A stretch of DNA of 64,000 nt from Streptomyces sp. LBL (GTDB taxonomy: Bacteria > Actinomycetota > Actinomycetes > Streptomycetales > Streptomycetaceae), in the NCBI RefSeq assembly GCF_029893585.1, contig NZ_JARXYX010000022.1, positions 101,586 to 165,585 of the forward strand, in the 5' to 3' direction. Positions within the stretch are counted from its first letter, which is position 1. Every line of letters starts with the position of its first letter. The position numbers were made by a program, and so were the translations under genes. The notes below the pieces were generated by a model. That model did not search any database and was not told where the DNA came from. It saw only the letters and a list, made by a program, of their open reading frames with translations. Below, one piece after another: positions 1 to 7,164 of the stretch.

Positions 1-114
1 CGCCCCGAGGGCCGAGGGCCCAGAAGCGGGGCCTCAGACCCCGGTCGGTCGTGAACCATGCAGCAGCGCTACGGCCCGGCGGGACCCGGGACGGAAACCG
101 CGGCATCAGCGGTC

Positions 115-197
115 TGCGGATGAGCACGCGGAGTCGTCGACCGGTGCCGCCGAACACGACTGACGCGCCGACCGCCGTGTCCGCGTGCTCATCCGCA
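115..197. repeat. 18-bp perfect inverted repeat
   Basis: Arms at 115-132 and 180-197 are exact reverse complements (left arm tgcggatgagcacgcgga), separated by 47 bases. It lies upstream of the TerD-like gene that starts at 366. The arms are long enough to form a stable hairpin, or they could be a protein site or the end of a lost element. No T-run follows, so a simple terminator is not obvious. I see no gene in the rest of 1-365; the open frames there look like GC-driven artefacts. Confidence 0.6.
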
Positions 198-365
198 TCA
201 CGCCGTCACTTCCGACTCGGTGCGCGCCTCCACCGGATCTTCGGCACCCGGACTGCCTGTCGAAGGAGCCCGCCGCAAGACGCTTCAACAGGTTGGCCAA
301 GAGCCATACTTGATTTTGCGGGAGGAACATCCCGTGGTGCTTGACATGGGAGAGGCAGCAATCCG

Positions 366-899
366 GTGAGCAGTGACAGCCAGGGACTGGGGAAGGCCGA
401 GGTGCGACTCAAGTGGGACCCGAGTCCCTGGAATCAGCCGCCTCACCATCTCGACATCATCGCCACGACCTACTCGACGGATGCCCCCTACGGGCGGCCC
501 GTGTACGTCGTCCACTTCGACAGCCGCTCGCCGGACGGCACCATCAACATGAGCCGGCACAGCCAGACCGGCCAGGGCTTCGGCTACGTCGAAGCGATGA
601 CCCTGGAGCTCGATCGCCTCGCATCCTCCTTCGCACGGGTGATCGTAGGCGTGGCGATCCACCAGAACAGCGGCCCCAAGACGTTCGGCGACATATCGAA
701 CGCCGGAGTGCTGGTTGTCAACGGGTACAAGGAGCTCCTGAAGGACGACTTCGCGCAAGTCTCCGGATCCACCGCGGTGACCGTCGCCGAGTTCACCCGG
801 GACGCTTCCGGAACCTGGGAGTTTCACGAGATGGTCCGCGGGTTCGACAGCGACCCCGTGCTCTTCACCGCGGAAATGGGCAGCGCCCCACAGACCTGA
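366..899 (+). CDS. TerD-family protein with degenerate calcium site
   Basis: A 177-aa protein with the TerD beta-sandwich pattern: a strand rich in D/S/T, then VIVGVAIHQ, then KTFGDISNAGVLVVN near residues 96-120, the family signature. TerD proteins are cytoplasmic calcium-binding proteins linked to tellurite and general stress and, in streptomycetes, to differentiation. Family members usually carry a GDN...GDDE acidic stretch that binds calcium. Here the matching segment (about residues 66-77) reads as RHS...GYVE, so the ligands appear lost. The GTG start follows a purine-rich ggagag 10 bases upstream. No other ter genes are adjacent. It could be an accessory paralogue without metal binding; the family call is firm, the role is not. 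Confidence 0.8.
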   Translation: MSSDSQGLGKAEVRLKWDPSPWNQPPHHLDIIATTYSTDAPYGRPVYVVHFDSRSPDGTINMSRHSQTGQGFGYVEAMTLELDRLASSFARVIVGVAIHQNSGPKTFGDISNAGVLVVNGYKELLKDDFAQVSGSTAVTVAEFTRDASGTWEFHEMVRGFDSDPVLFTAEMGSAPQT

Positions 900-950
900 C
901 CGGGGAACAGCGCAGAGAACGCCGGCGCTGCGCCGGACAGCGTCTCGTCG

Positions 951-1121
951 ACCGACATCCCCCACGACGTACCCGCCTCGTTCACCGCCGGCGCACTGCT
1001 CGGTGTGGCCACCGACTGGCTTCAACGCGACTGCCCCCGCACACCGACCGAGATGGCCGAACTGACCTGGCCACTTCTCGTCGCCCACCACCCCGCCGAC
1101 ACCCAGCACGCCAAGACGTGA
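951..1121 (+). pseudogene. TetR-family regulator, C-terminal remnant
   Basis: The frame ending in the TGA at 1119-1121 reads FTAGALLGVATDWLQ, then PRTPTEMAELTWPLL, which resembles the last helix pair of TetR/AcrR regulators (the F-AGALLG-TDWL and EMA-LWPLL pattern). No DNA-binding helix-turn-helix is present upstream. The same frame runs back without a start codon into the stop of the TerD-like gene at 899. I read it as the leftover 3' end of a regulator whose 5' part was deleted. The 204 bases from here to the HutD-like gene hold nothing else I recognise. Confidence 0.55.
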
Positions 1122-1325
1122 GGTGATCCTCCGGCTCGCGAGCCTCGGGACTCGACCTGTCCGGTCAGGCACCCCACCCTCCGCGTGTGGTCGGCGCGTA
1201 GGCTGGCCGCGCAGTCGATGATCACGTGCCTGGGCGCTCCTGCGGTCCGACAGCCGGGAGGCCGGCGGCCCGGGTTCGCCGGTGAGGGCAGCCGACCGGA
1301 TAACGGAGGAAGGAGGCGGCGTCGG

Positions 1326-1928
1326 ATGGGCGGAGATGCTCTGCGCTGGAGCCAATACCGCAGCATGCCGTGGAAGAACGGCGGCGGTGTGACCCGAGAG
1401 GTCGCGTCGGGCGCCGTGCAGGCGCCCATGGCCTCGACGGAGATCACGGACGGCTACGACTGGCGGGTCAGTGTCGCGGACGTGGACGCGGGCGGCCCCT
1501 TCTCCGCCTTTCCCGGGATCGACCGCGTGATCACCCTCGTCGAGGGCGAGGGCATGGTGCTGACGGTGGACGGGACAGCGCATCCAGTCGGGCCGCTGAG
1601 TCCCTTCGCCTTCTCCGGCGACGCGGCGACGGACTGTCGGCTGGAGGCGGGCGCGGTCCGCAATATGAATGTGATGACCCGCAGGAGCCGTGCGACGGCA
1701 CAGCTGCGGCTCATTACCGTCGCCGCCGCACGGGGGGCCGAGATGGCCTGCGCCGCAGGCGAGACCCTACTCGTCATGGCCGTCACCGACGGGATCGCCG
1801 TCGGCGGACCCGGCGGCCGGGAGACCACGCTCGGCCGTCTCGACTGCGTGCGTCACGACGGCCCGGCGGCGCTGACTCTGCGGGGCGACGGCACGGTGGC
1901 CGGGATCACGATCACCGCGGTGTGCTGA
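1326..1928 (+). CDS. HutD/Ves family protein
   Basis: A 200-aa protein of the HutD (Ves) cupin-like family. The hallmark MPWKNGGGVTREVA is near residue 15, followed by DYDWRVSVADVDAGGPFSAFPGIDRVI, both strongly conserved in the family. HutD proteins accompany histidine-utilisation genes in many bacteria, and Ves of E. coli is tied to cold-induced functions; the biochemical activity is not well established. The ATG at 1326 was chosen because a strong ggaggaaggagg ribosome site lies just upstream; longer in-frame starts reach 1185 but lack the family N-terminus. No hut genes are nearby, so the histidine link is only by family. Confidence 0.85.
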   Translation: MGGDALRWSQYRSMPWKNGGGVTREVASGAVQAPMASTEITDGYDWRVSVADVDAGGPFSAFPGIDRVITLVEGEGMVLTVDGTAHPVGPLSPFAFSGDAATDCRLEAGAVRNMNVMTRRSRATAQLRLITVAAARGAEMACAAGETLLVMAVTDGIAVGGPGGRETTLGRLDCVRHDGPAALTLRGDGTVAGITITAVC

Positions 1929-2149
1929 CGGCGGGAACCAGCGCCCACCCGGTCGTCTCCGCTCGGTGTCGGCGATGTGCTGAGGCTCCCGCATCGTGGC
2001 GCGCACGCCGCACCGGTGTCGTCGTCCTCCGCCTCCGCCTCCGCCTCCGCCAGACGCTCGTTCAACGCATCGATCTCACGCCGGAGCCCGGCCGCTTGGT
2101 CCCGCGCGGCCGCCTCCCTCCGACGCAGCTCTTGGATCAGCGAACTCAT
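1853..2149 (-). CDS. Small coiled-coil protein, probably truncated
   Basis: From the ATG at 2149 the first 45 residues form a clear heptad coiled coil rich in E, A and R (SSLIQELRRREAAARDQA...ERLAEAEAEAE). After about residue 47 the sequence turns into a low-complexity Ser/Pro/Arg tail that looks like an unrelated frame. Similar short coiled-coil N-termini occur in streptomycete proteins near mobile or hypothetical genes, from memory only. I suspect a gene whose 3' half was replaced. The end coordinate is the first stop and may not be biological. Confidence 0.3.
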   Translation of the reverse strand: MSSLIQELRRREAAARDQAAGLRREIDALNERLAEAEAEAEDDDTGAACAPRCGSLSTSPTPSGDDRVGAGSRRQHTAVIVIPATVPSPRRVSAAGPS

Positions 2150-2256
2150 CCCACAGCTACCTCGGGTCCTGCTCTCACGCAATGTGATCAAGGGGACGGG
2201 AACACCATGCCTCATGACCGCCTTCGCCAGGAACCAGTCGTTCTTGGCACAAGCGG

Positions 2257-3279
2257 TCAGTTCGCCAGCGCGGCTGGACGTATGGCCTCCGGTCCGAAGC
2301 GCCGACGGGCACGGTCCGCGGCGGCTTCGGCCGCGCGGGCGCGGGCATCGCCGGGGTCCAGAGAGAGCTGACGGTAGGCCCTGTCGGCCGGCAGCAGATT
2401 GTCCGCGCGGATCACGAAAGCGCGTACTCTCGCTCGCTGCAATCCGAGACCGGCCAGCAGGCTCAGCGCGGCCGTGGCGAGGGCGGGTGAGTGGTTGGTG
2501 GGTTCCGGCAGGGTGTGGGCGCGCGTGGTGGAGCTGCGGTCGGCGTACCGCACCGTGAGGGTGAGCCGGCTCGCGATCTCGTTTTCGCCGCGTAGGCGCC
2601 CACCGATCCGTTCGGCGAGTCCCAGCACTGCACGGTGGTGCTGTGCCGGGTCGAGGCAGTCCCGCTCCAGCACGAGGTCGGCGATCAGGTGCGCCGGTGG
2701 TTCCGCGGGGACGACCGGGCGGGGGTCGTGGCCGCGGGCGCGTTCGGCCAACAGCCGCGCCTGGCCGACGCCGAGGAGCCGCTGCAGGGTCACCGAGGGC
2801 AGGTCGGTGATCTGGCCGATGGTGTGCAGGCCGTGTCGGTGAAGCGTTTCCGCCATGGTGCGGCCGACTCCGGGCAGCGCGGTGACCGGCCGCGGGTACA
2901 GCCAGTCGGTCATGTGACCGGTGGGGATCCAGGTGGTGTCTCCCATGGCGGACGCGTCGGCCGCCATGGCCGCCAGCATGCGGTTCCCCGCGAGCCCGGC
3001 GCTGCTGTCGATGCCGTAGAGGGCCTTCAGTCTCATCTTCGCCAACTGGACCACGTCGTAGGGAGACAGGTCGAAGTATCTGAGTGCCGACGTCAGGTCG
3101 AGCTGGACGGCGCCTGGCGGGACGGCCTGGACATGAGGAGTGATACCAGACATCAGTTCGATTATGTCACCGTACTGGGACTCGGTCAGTGCGGCGGGCA
3201 GGTGGAGGTGGAGGTGGGCAATGTGCCGTTGACGTGTGGTCGTCCCGCTCACCCCACTCACCCCGCTCACCCCGCTCAC
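2257..3279 (-). CDS. imuB: ImuB-like Y-family polymerase, catalytic residues lost
   Basis: A 340-aa Y-family polymerase relative. It keeps the helix-hairpin-helix thumb (ALPGVGRTMAETLHRHGLHTIGQI, about residues 134-157) and a little-finger-like C-terminus. The palm is degenerate. Where DinB has a metal-binding Asp (DMDAFF) this reads HLHLHLPA, and the Asp-Glu of the S-DEA motif aligns with Gly-Ala just before VQLDLTSA. ImuB of the mycobacterial mutasome is likewise a non-catalytic adaptor that links the DnaE2 polymerase to the beta clamp. The gene is translationally coupled to dnaE2: its GTG start overlaps the dnaE2 stop by 4 bp. Four in-frame GTG codons in a 9-bp repeat make the exact start ambiguous (3279, 3270, 3261 or 3252). 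It is shorter than mycobacterial ImuB, and no imuA gene is visible. Confidence 0.8.
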   Translation of the reverse strand: MSGVSGVSGVSGTTTRQRHIAHLHLHLPAALTESQYGDIIELMSGITPHVQAVPPGAVQLDLTSALRYFDLSPYDVVQLAKMRLKALYGIDSSAGLAGNRMLAAMAADASAMGDTTWIPTGHMTDWLYPRPVTALPGVGRTMAETLHRHGLHTIGQITDLPSVTLQRLLGVGQARLLAERARGHDPRPVVPAEPPAHLIADLVLERDCLDPAQHHRAVLGLAERIGGRLRGENEIASRLTLTVRYADRSSTTRAHTLPEPTNHSPALATAALSLLAGLGLQRARVRAFVIRADNLLPADRAYRQLSLDPGDARARAAEAAADRARRRFGPEAIRPAALAN

Positions 3280-3280
3280 C
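3245..3280. repeat. 9-bp tandem repeat at dnaE2/imuB junction
   Basis: Four consecutive units of ccgctcacc occupy 3245-3280, one with a single change. On the minus strand each unit supplies an in-frame GTG for the imuB-like gene and encodes Ser-Gly-Val. The first unit also holds the dnaE2 TGA stop. Copy-number change would add or remove start codons without shifting frame. Confidence 0.9.
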
Positions 3281-6200
3281 CCGCGCTCCCCGGACTGCGG
3301 TGGCCGAACTTCTTCAGGTCGGCCGAGCGGGTGCCGGCGGGCTGGAGGTCGGCGTAGGGGTGGAGGCGGGCGCCGGTGGTGCCGTTGGCCAGGGTGCGCC
3401 GCGGTTGGGCGGGGGTCGGGCGCGGGTGGCTCTCGCCGAGGAGCGCGAGGGCGGCCTCGGGGCCGTGGTCGCGGCGGGCGGCGGCGATCTCGTCCAGGTC
3501 CCAGGCCATGGTGCCGACGACGGTACGACGGGTGCCGCGCACCTGGACCGTGCCGCGCACCAGCAGCAGGCCGCTGTGGAAGACGGTGTGCGCGCAGGCA
3601 GGGTGGGAGTCCTCGAAGAAGGCCAGGTCGACCAGGCCGGAGCCGTCCTCCAGGGTGACGAAGATGATGCGCTTGCCGCTGGCGATCGGCGGGGTCTGGG
3701 TGGAGGCCCGTACCCCGGCGACCAGGACCTGCCGGCCGGCGCGCAGTCCGGCCAGGTGGGCCGCGTCGGTCGCGCCGATCTCGCGCAGCAGCCTGTGGTG
3801 GTGCTCCATCAGGTGCTTGGAGACGTCGATGCCGAGCGTGCTCAACTCGGCGCTCAGGGCCTCGCGTCCGGTCATCTCCGGCAGACCGCTCGGCTCAGCC
3901 CCTCCGACAGCACCTGTGTCGATGGGGAGTTGACCTGAACCTGCGGTCCGGTTGCGGGACTGCCGATGCAACTCGGCGATCTGGAGCAGGAGGTCACGTC
4001 GAGTGAGCCGGCCGTCGTGGAGACAGTTCAGGGCGCCGATCTCGGCGAGGCGTTCGGCGATCGGTCTGCTGGGGTGGGCCCGTTGCCAGAAGTCCGACAG
4101 TGATCCGTACGGCTGCCCCTCCTCGATCCGGGCGCACTCGTCCTCGCTGATGCCGTGCACCGCGGAGAGAGCAAGGCGTACACCCCACCGCTCGCCGTCG
4201 GTCTTCTCCACCGTGTGCTTCACCTGGGAGTGGTTGATGTCGACGGGCAGGACGGGGACATCGCGCCGACGGGCGTCGGAGACGAGGACGCGTTTGGGCC
4301 ACATGCCGGGGTCGTGTTCGAGCAGGCCGGCCAGTAGGTAGGCCGGATGGTGCGCCTTGAGCCAGGCGCTCTGCAGGGCCGGTACGGCGAAGGCGACCGC
4401 GTGGGCACGGCAGAAGCCGTAGGCGCCGAAGGCCTCGACGGTCTTCCAGACCTCGTCCCGCACGGCCGCGTCGTAGCCACGTGCGCGTGCCAGTCCGTGG
4501 AACCAGTCTCTGATCTTCGGCAGCCGCTCCTTGTCGCCGAGCGCTCGCCGGGCGATCTCCGCCAGCGCGTAGTCGCAGCCGGTCATGACCGACAGGGTCT
4601 CGATGATCTGCTCGTGCCAGATGGTCACGCCGTAGGTGTCGGCGAGCACCGGCTCCAGGTCCGGATGGGCGTACGACGGTGTGCCGCCGTGGCGGGCGGC
4701 GATGTACCGCTCGGGCATGCCGCCGGCGACCGGGCCGGGGCGGAAGAGGCTGATGTCGGCGATGACGTCCTGCGGATCGCGTGGCTGCAGCCGGGACAGA
4801 AGATCTTGCTGGCCGGGTGACTCCAGCTGGAAGAGACCCAGGGTCTGACTCTCCTGGATGAGCTTGAAGGCGAAGACGTCGTCGAGTGGGACCTGCTGGG
4901 GGTCGTCGAGGTCGATGTGGTTGCCGGTGGTCCGTTCGATCTCGGCGACGGCATGGGCCATCGCGGACTGCATCCGCACCCCCAGGACGTCGAGTTTGAT
5001 GTTGCCCAGCGCCTCGATCTCCTCCTTCGCCGCCATCGCCATGGGGTAGTCGCCCTGAGGGGTGGGCTGCACCGGCAACCGGTCCAGGAGGGTCGCGTCG
5101 CTGATGACCACTCCGCAGGGGTGCATGGCCATGCCGTGGACCAGGGAGTCGAGGCCCTCGGCGAGCTCCCACAGCGGTCCGTACCGGTCCGCCTCGGCCG
5201 CCAACTGCCGCAGTTCGGGCAGTTCGGCGAGGGCGCTGGTGATGTCCGAGGCGCGCAGGTGCGGGAAGCTCTTGGCGATCCGGTCGACGTCCGCGGGTGC
5301 GATGCCGAGAGCGAGGCCGGTGTCGCGCAGGGCCCGGCGGGCCCGGTAGGTCTCGGGCATCGCGGTGACCGCCACCCGTTCCTTGCCGAACCGTTCGAAG
5401 ATCGTGTCGTAGCACTCCAGCCGTCGGGCGGATTCCACGTCGATGTCGATGTCGGGCAGCGAGGCCCGGCGCACGCTGAGGAAGCGTTCGAACAGCAGGC
5501 GGTGGTCGAGCGGGTTGGCGGTGGCAATGCCCAGCGCGTGGCAGACCATCGAGCCGGCGCCCGAGCCGCGGGCCGCGACCCTGATGCCCTTGGCCCGGAT
5601 GTCGGCCACGACCTGGCCGACGGCGAGGAAGTACGAGTCGTAGTCCAGCTGGGAGATCACCCCGAGTTCTTCGTCCAGCCGGTCGAGCGCCGCTCGGTCC
5701 CGGTCCAGGCCCCGTCGGACCAGGCCGGCCTCGCATTGCCGGCGCAGCAGTCGTGCCGCTCCCCCTGCGGGCTCGGCGCCGAAGAGCGCGGGTTCCGGGA
5801 AGTGCCTCCTGCCCAGCCCCAGATCCGCTCCGGGGTCGACGGCGCACAGGGCTGCGGTGGCCGTGGTGTCCGCCACCAGGCGGCGGGCCCGCCGGGCATC
5901 CGCTCCGGCGCATTCGGCGACCAGCTGCGCGACGGCTGTCATCGCCGACTCTCCCTTGAGCCAGCGTTGCCCGCTGTCGAGGCTGCGCCGGTCGATGGGC
6001 CGCAGCAGCCGTGCGGCGTCCAGGACGTCGGCCAGGCGGTGCTGGTCGGGGTCGGCGTAGCGGACGGCGTTGGAGAGCACCGCGGTGGTGTGGGTGCGGT
6101 CGGCCAGCGCCAGGGTTCGGGCAGCCAGCCGGAGCGATCCAGGTCCAGTGCCGAAACGTTTGTGCACTACGGCTTCCAGCCTGACCCCCGTACCGAAGAT

Positions 6201-6728
6201 CTCCTGCCACGGTGCCAGCAGCTTCATCGCTACGTCTTCACGGCCGGCCGCCAAGGCCCGCGCCGGCTCGGAGAGCGGCCCGAGCAGTACGGTCAGACCG
6301 GGGCCGCCGTACTCGCGCAGCGCCTCCCACGGCACCACCACCGGTGCCGCGCCGGACGCGGTACCGGCGTGGGCGGCCGACGTGATGCGGCACAGCCGCG
6401 CCCATCCTTCCCGGTTCTGCGCGAGCAGCGTGAACCGCAGTGGCGGCTCGACAACGTGCGCACCACCGCGCGCCGGGGTGCGGCGCCGCTGGGCGGGCGG
6501 CGGGGGCGCAAGGGCCTCCACTGCCAGGTCGACACCGAAGACCGGCCGGACCCCGGTTCCGGCGCATGCCTGCGCGAACCGCACGGCACCAGTGACCGTG
6601 TCACGGTCGGTGAGCGCGAGCGCCGTCACGCCCCGCTCGGCGGCCCGCAGGACGAGATGCTCGGGGTGGGCGGCGCCGTAGCGCTCGGAGTAACCGGACG
6701 CGACGTGCAGATGGGCGAAGCCCGCCAT
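3276..6728 (-). CDS. dnaE2: Error-prone DNA polymerase III alpha subunit DnaE2
   Basis: A 1150-aa C-family polymerase of DnaE2 length. Domains in order are: an N-terminal PHP domain (about 1-280); the palm with PDIDIDVES near residues 424-432 carrying two catalytic Asp; a third catalytic Asp in KLDVLGV near 578; fingers with the GLFQLESPGQ segment; tandem helix-hairpin-helix; and a C-terminal OB fold around 995-1040 (FVTLEDGSGLVDLAFF). DnaE2 performs damage-induced mutagenic synthesis with ImuB, encoded directly downstream here. The PHP site is partly eroded: the usual D-H-D reads TDRDT and the N-terminal HVHS reads HVAS. A near-consensus SOS box 52 bases upstream of the ATG predicts LexA control. 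An ATG with gatggaggtgcgac upstream supports the start. Confidence 0.95.
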   Translation of the reverse strand: MAGFAHLHVASGYSERYGAAHPEHLVLRAAERGVTALALTDRDTVTGAVRFAQACAGTGVRPVFGVDLAVEALAPPPPAQRRRTPARGGAHVVEPPLRFTLLAQNREGWARLCRITSAAHAGTASGAAPVVVPWEALREYGGPGLTVLLGPLSEPARALAAGREDVAMKLLAPWQEIFGTGVRLEAVVHKRFGTGPGSLRLAARTLALADRTHTTAVLSNAVRYADPDQHRLADVLDAARLLRPIDRRSLDSGQRWLKGESAMTAVAQLVAECAGADARRARRLVADTTATAALCAVDPGADLGLGRRHFPEPALFGAEPAGGAARLLRRQCEAGLVRRGLDRDRAALDRLDEELGVISQLDYDSYFLAVGQVVADIRAKGIRVAARGSGAGSMVCHALGIATANPLDHRLLFERFLSVRRASLPDIDIDVESARRLECYDTIFERFGKERVAVTAMPETYRARRALRDTGLALGIAPADVDRIAKSFPHLRASDITSALAELPELRQLAAEADRYGPLWELAEGLDSLVHGMAMHPCGVVISDATLLDRLPVQPTPQGDYPMAMAAKEEIEALGNIKLDVLGVRMQSAMAHAVAEIERTTGNHIDLDDPQQVPLDDVFAFKLIQESQTLGLFQLESPGQQDLLSRLQPRDPQDVIADISLFRPGPVAGGMPERYIAARHGGTPSYAHPDLEPVLADTYGVTIWHEQIIETLSVMTGCDYALAEIARRALGDKERLPKIRDWFHGLARARGYDAAVRDEVWKTVEAFGAYGFCRAHAVAFAVPALQSAWLKAHHPAYLLAGLLEHDPGMWPKRVLVSDARRRDVPVLPVDINHSQVKHTVEKTDGERWGVRLALSAVHGISEDECARIEEGQPYGSLSDFWQRAHPSRPIAERLAEIGALNCLHDGRLTRRDLLLQIAELHRQSRNRTAGSGQLPIDTGAVGGAEPSGLPEMTGREALSAELSTLGIDVSKHLMEHHHRLLREIGATDAAHLAGLRAGRQVLVAGVRASTQTPPIASGKRIIFVTLEDGSGLVDLAFFEDSHPACAHTVFHSGLLLVRGTVQVRGTRRTVVGTMAWDLDEIAAARRDHGPEAALALLGESHPRPTPAQPRRTLANGTTGARLHPYADLQPAGTRSADLKKFGHRSPGSAG

Positions 6729-6779
6729 GTCGCACCTCCATCACTCCACCCCTTTTGAGCTATATGCCCGATAGGTTCA

Positions 6780-6795
6780 TCGTACTCCCGTTCGA
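6780..6795 (-). promoter_or_regulatory. SOS (LexA) box upstream of dnaE2
   Basis: On the minus strand this reads TCGAACGGGAGTACGA. The actinobacterial LexA consensus is TCGAAC-N4-GTTCGA, so 11 of the 12 fixed positions match and the half-sites have correct spacing. A TATAGC hexamer (6760-6765, minus strand) lies between it and the gene and could be the -10 element, which would put the operator near the -35 region. Confidence 0.7.
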
Positions 6796-7164
6796 TTACT
6801 CTAACCCCATCAGCCCCGGTCAGCGACATGATTCGAACACATCAGCGATTATTTGGCGAGGGGGCGATGACGGAGACAGGCGCCACCCCGTCAGTTCCTC
6901 AGGCAGGCGGAGCAGTTGGAGGAATGCACCTCCACGGGACGCCTCGCGCCACGGTGATTCAGCGCCTCAAGACGAGCGAACGAGTAACGACGTACAGGCC
7001 GAACGTCGCTTTCCGTAACGGGCGGACGGTGGCGTCGACCAAGGGGCGCACCGAAGATCGAGGTGGCGACGAGCAGCCCCGTGTGCGCGGGCCGGTGTCT
7101 GTACCGCGCCGGGTGCGCCCACTGGCGGCTACAGCACCGAGTCTCTACGACCCGGCAGCTCCCA
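6796..7164. other. Intergenic gap between dnaE2 and helicase
   Basis: These 369 bases have no convincing gene. One plus-strand frame opens at an ATG at 6867 after gaggggg and runs 103 codons to 7178, overlapping the helicase 3' end. Its product has no motif I recognise, but its position facing the SOS box means a small divergent SOS gene cannot be excluded. No tRNA or strong hairpin was seen. Confidence 0.4.

Noticed and set aside
4917..6758. A 613-codon plus-strand frame opposite dnaE2.
   Set aside because: Antisense to a conserved polymerase; high third-position GC keeps the frame open.
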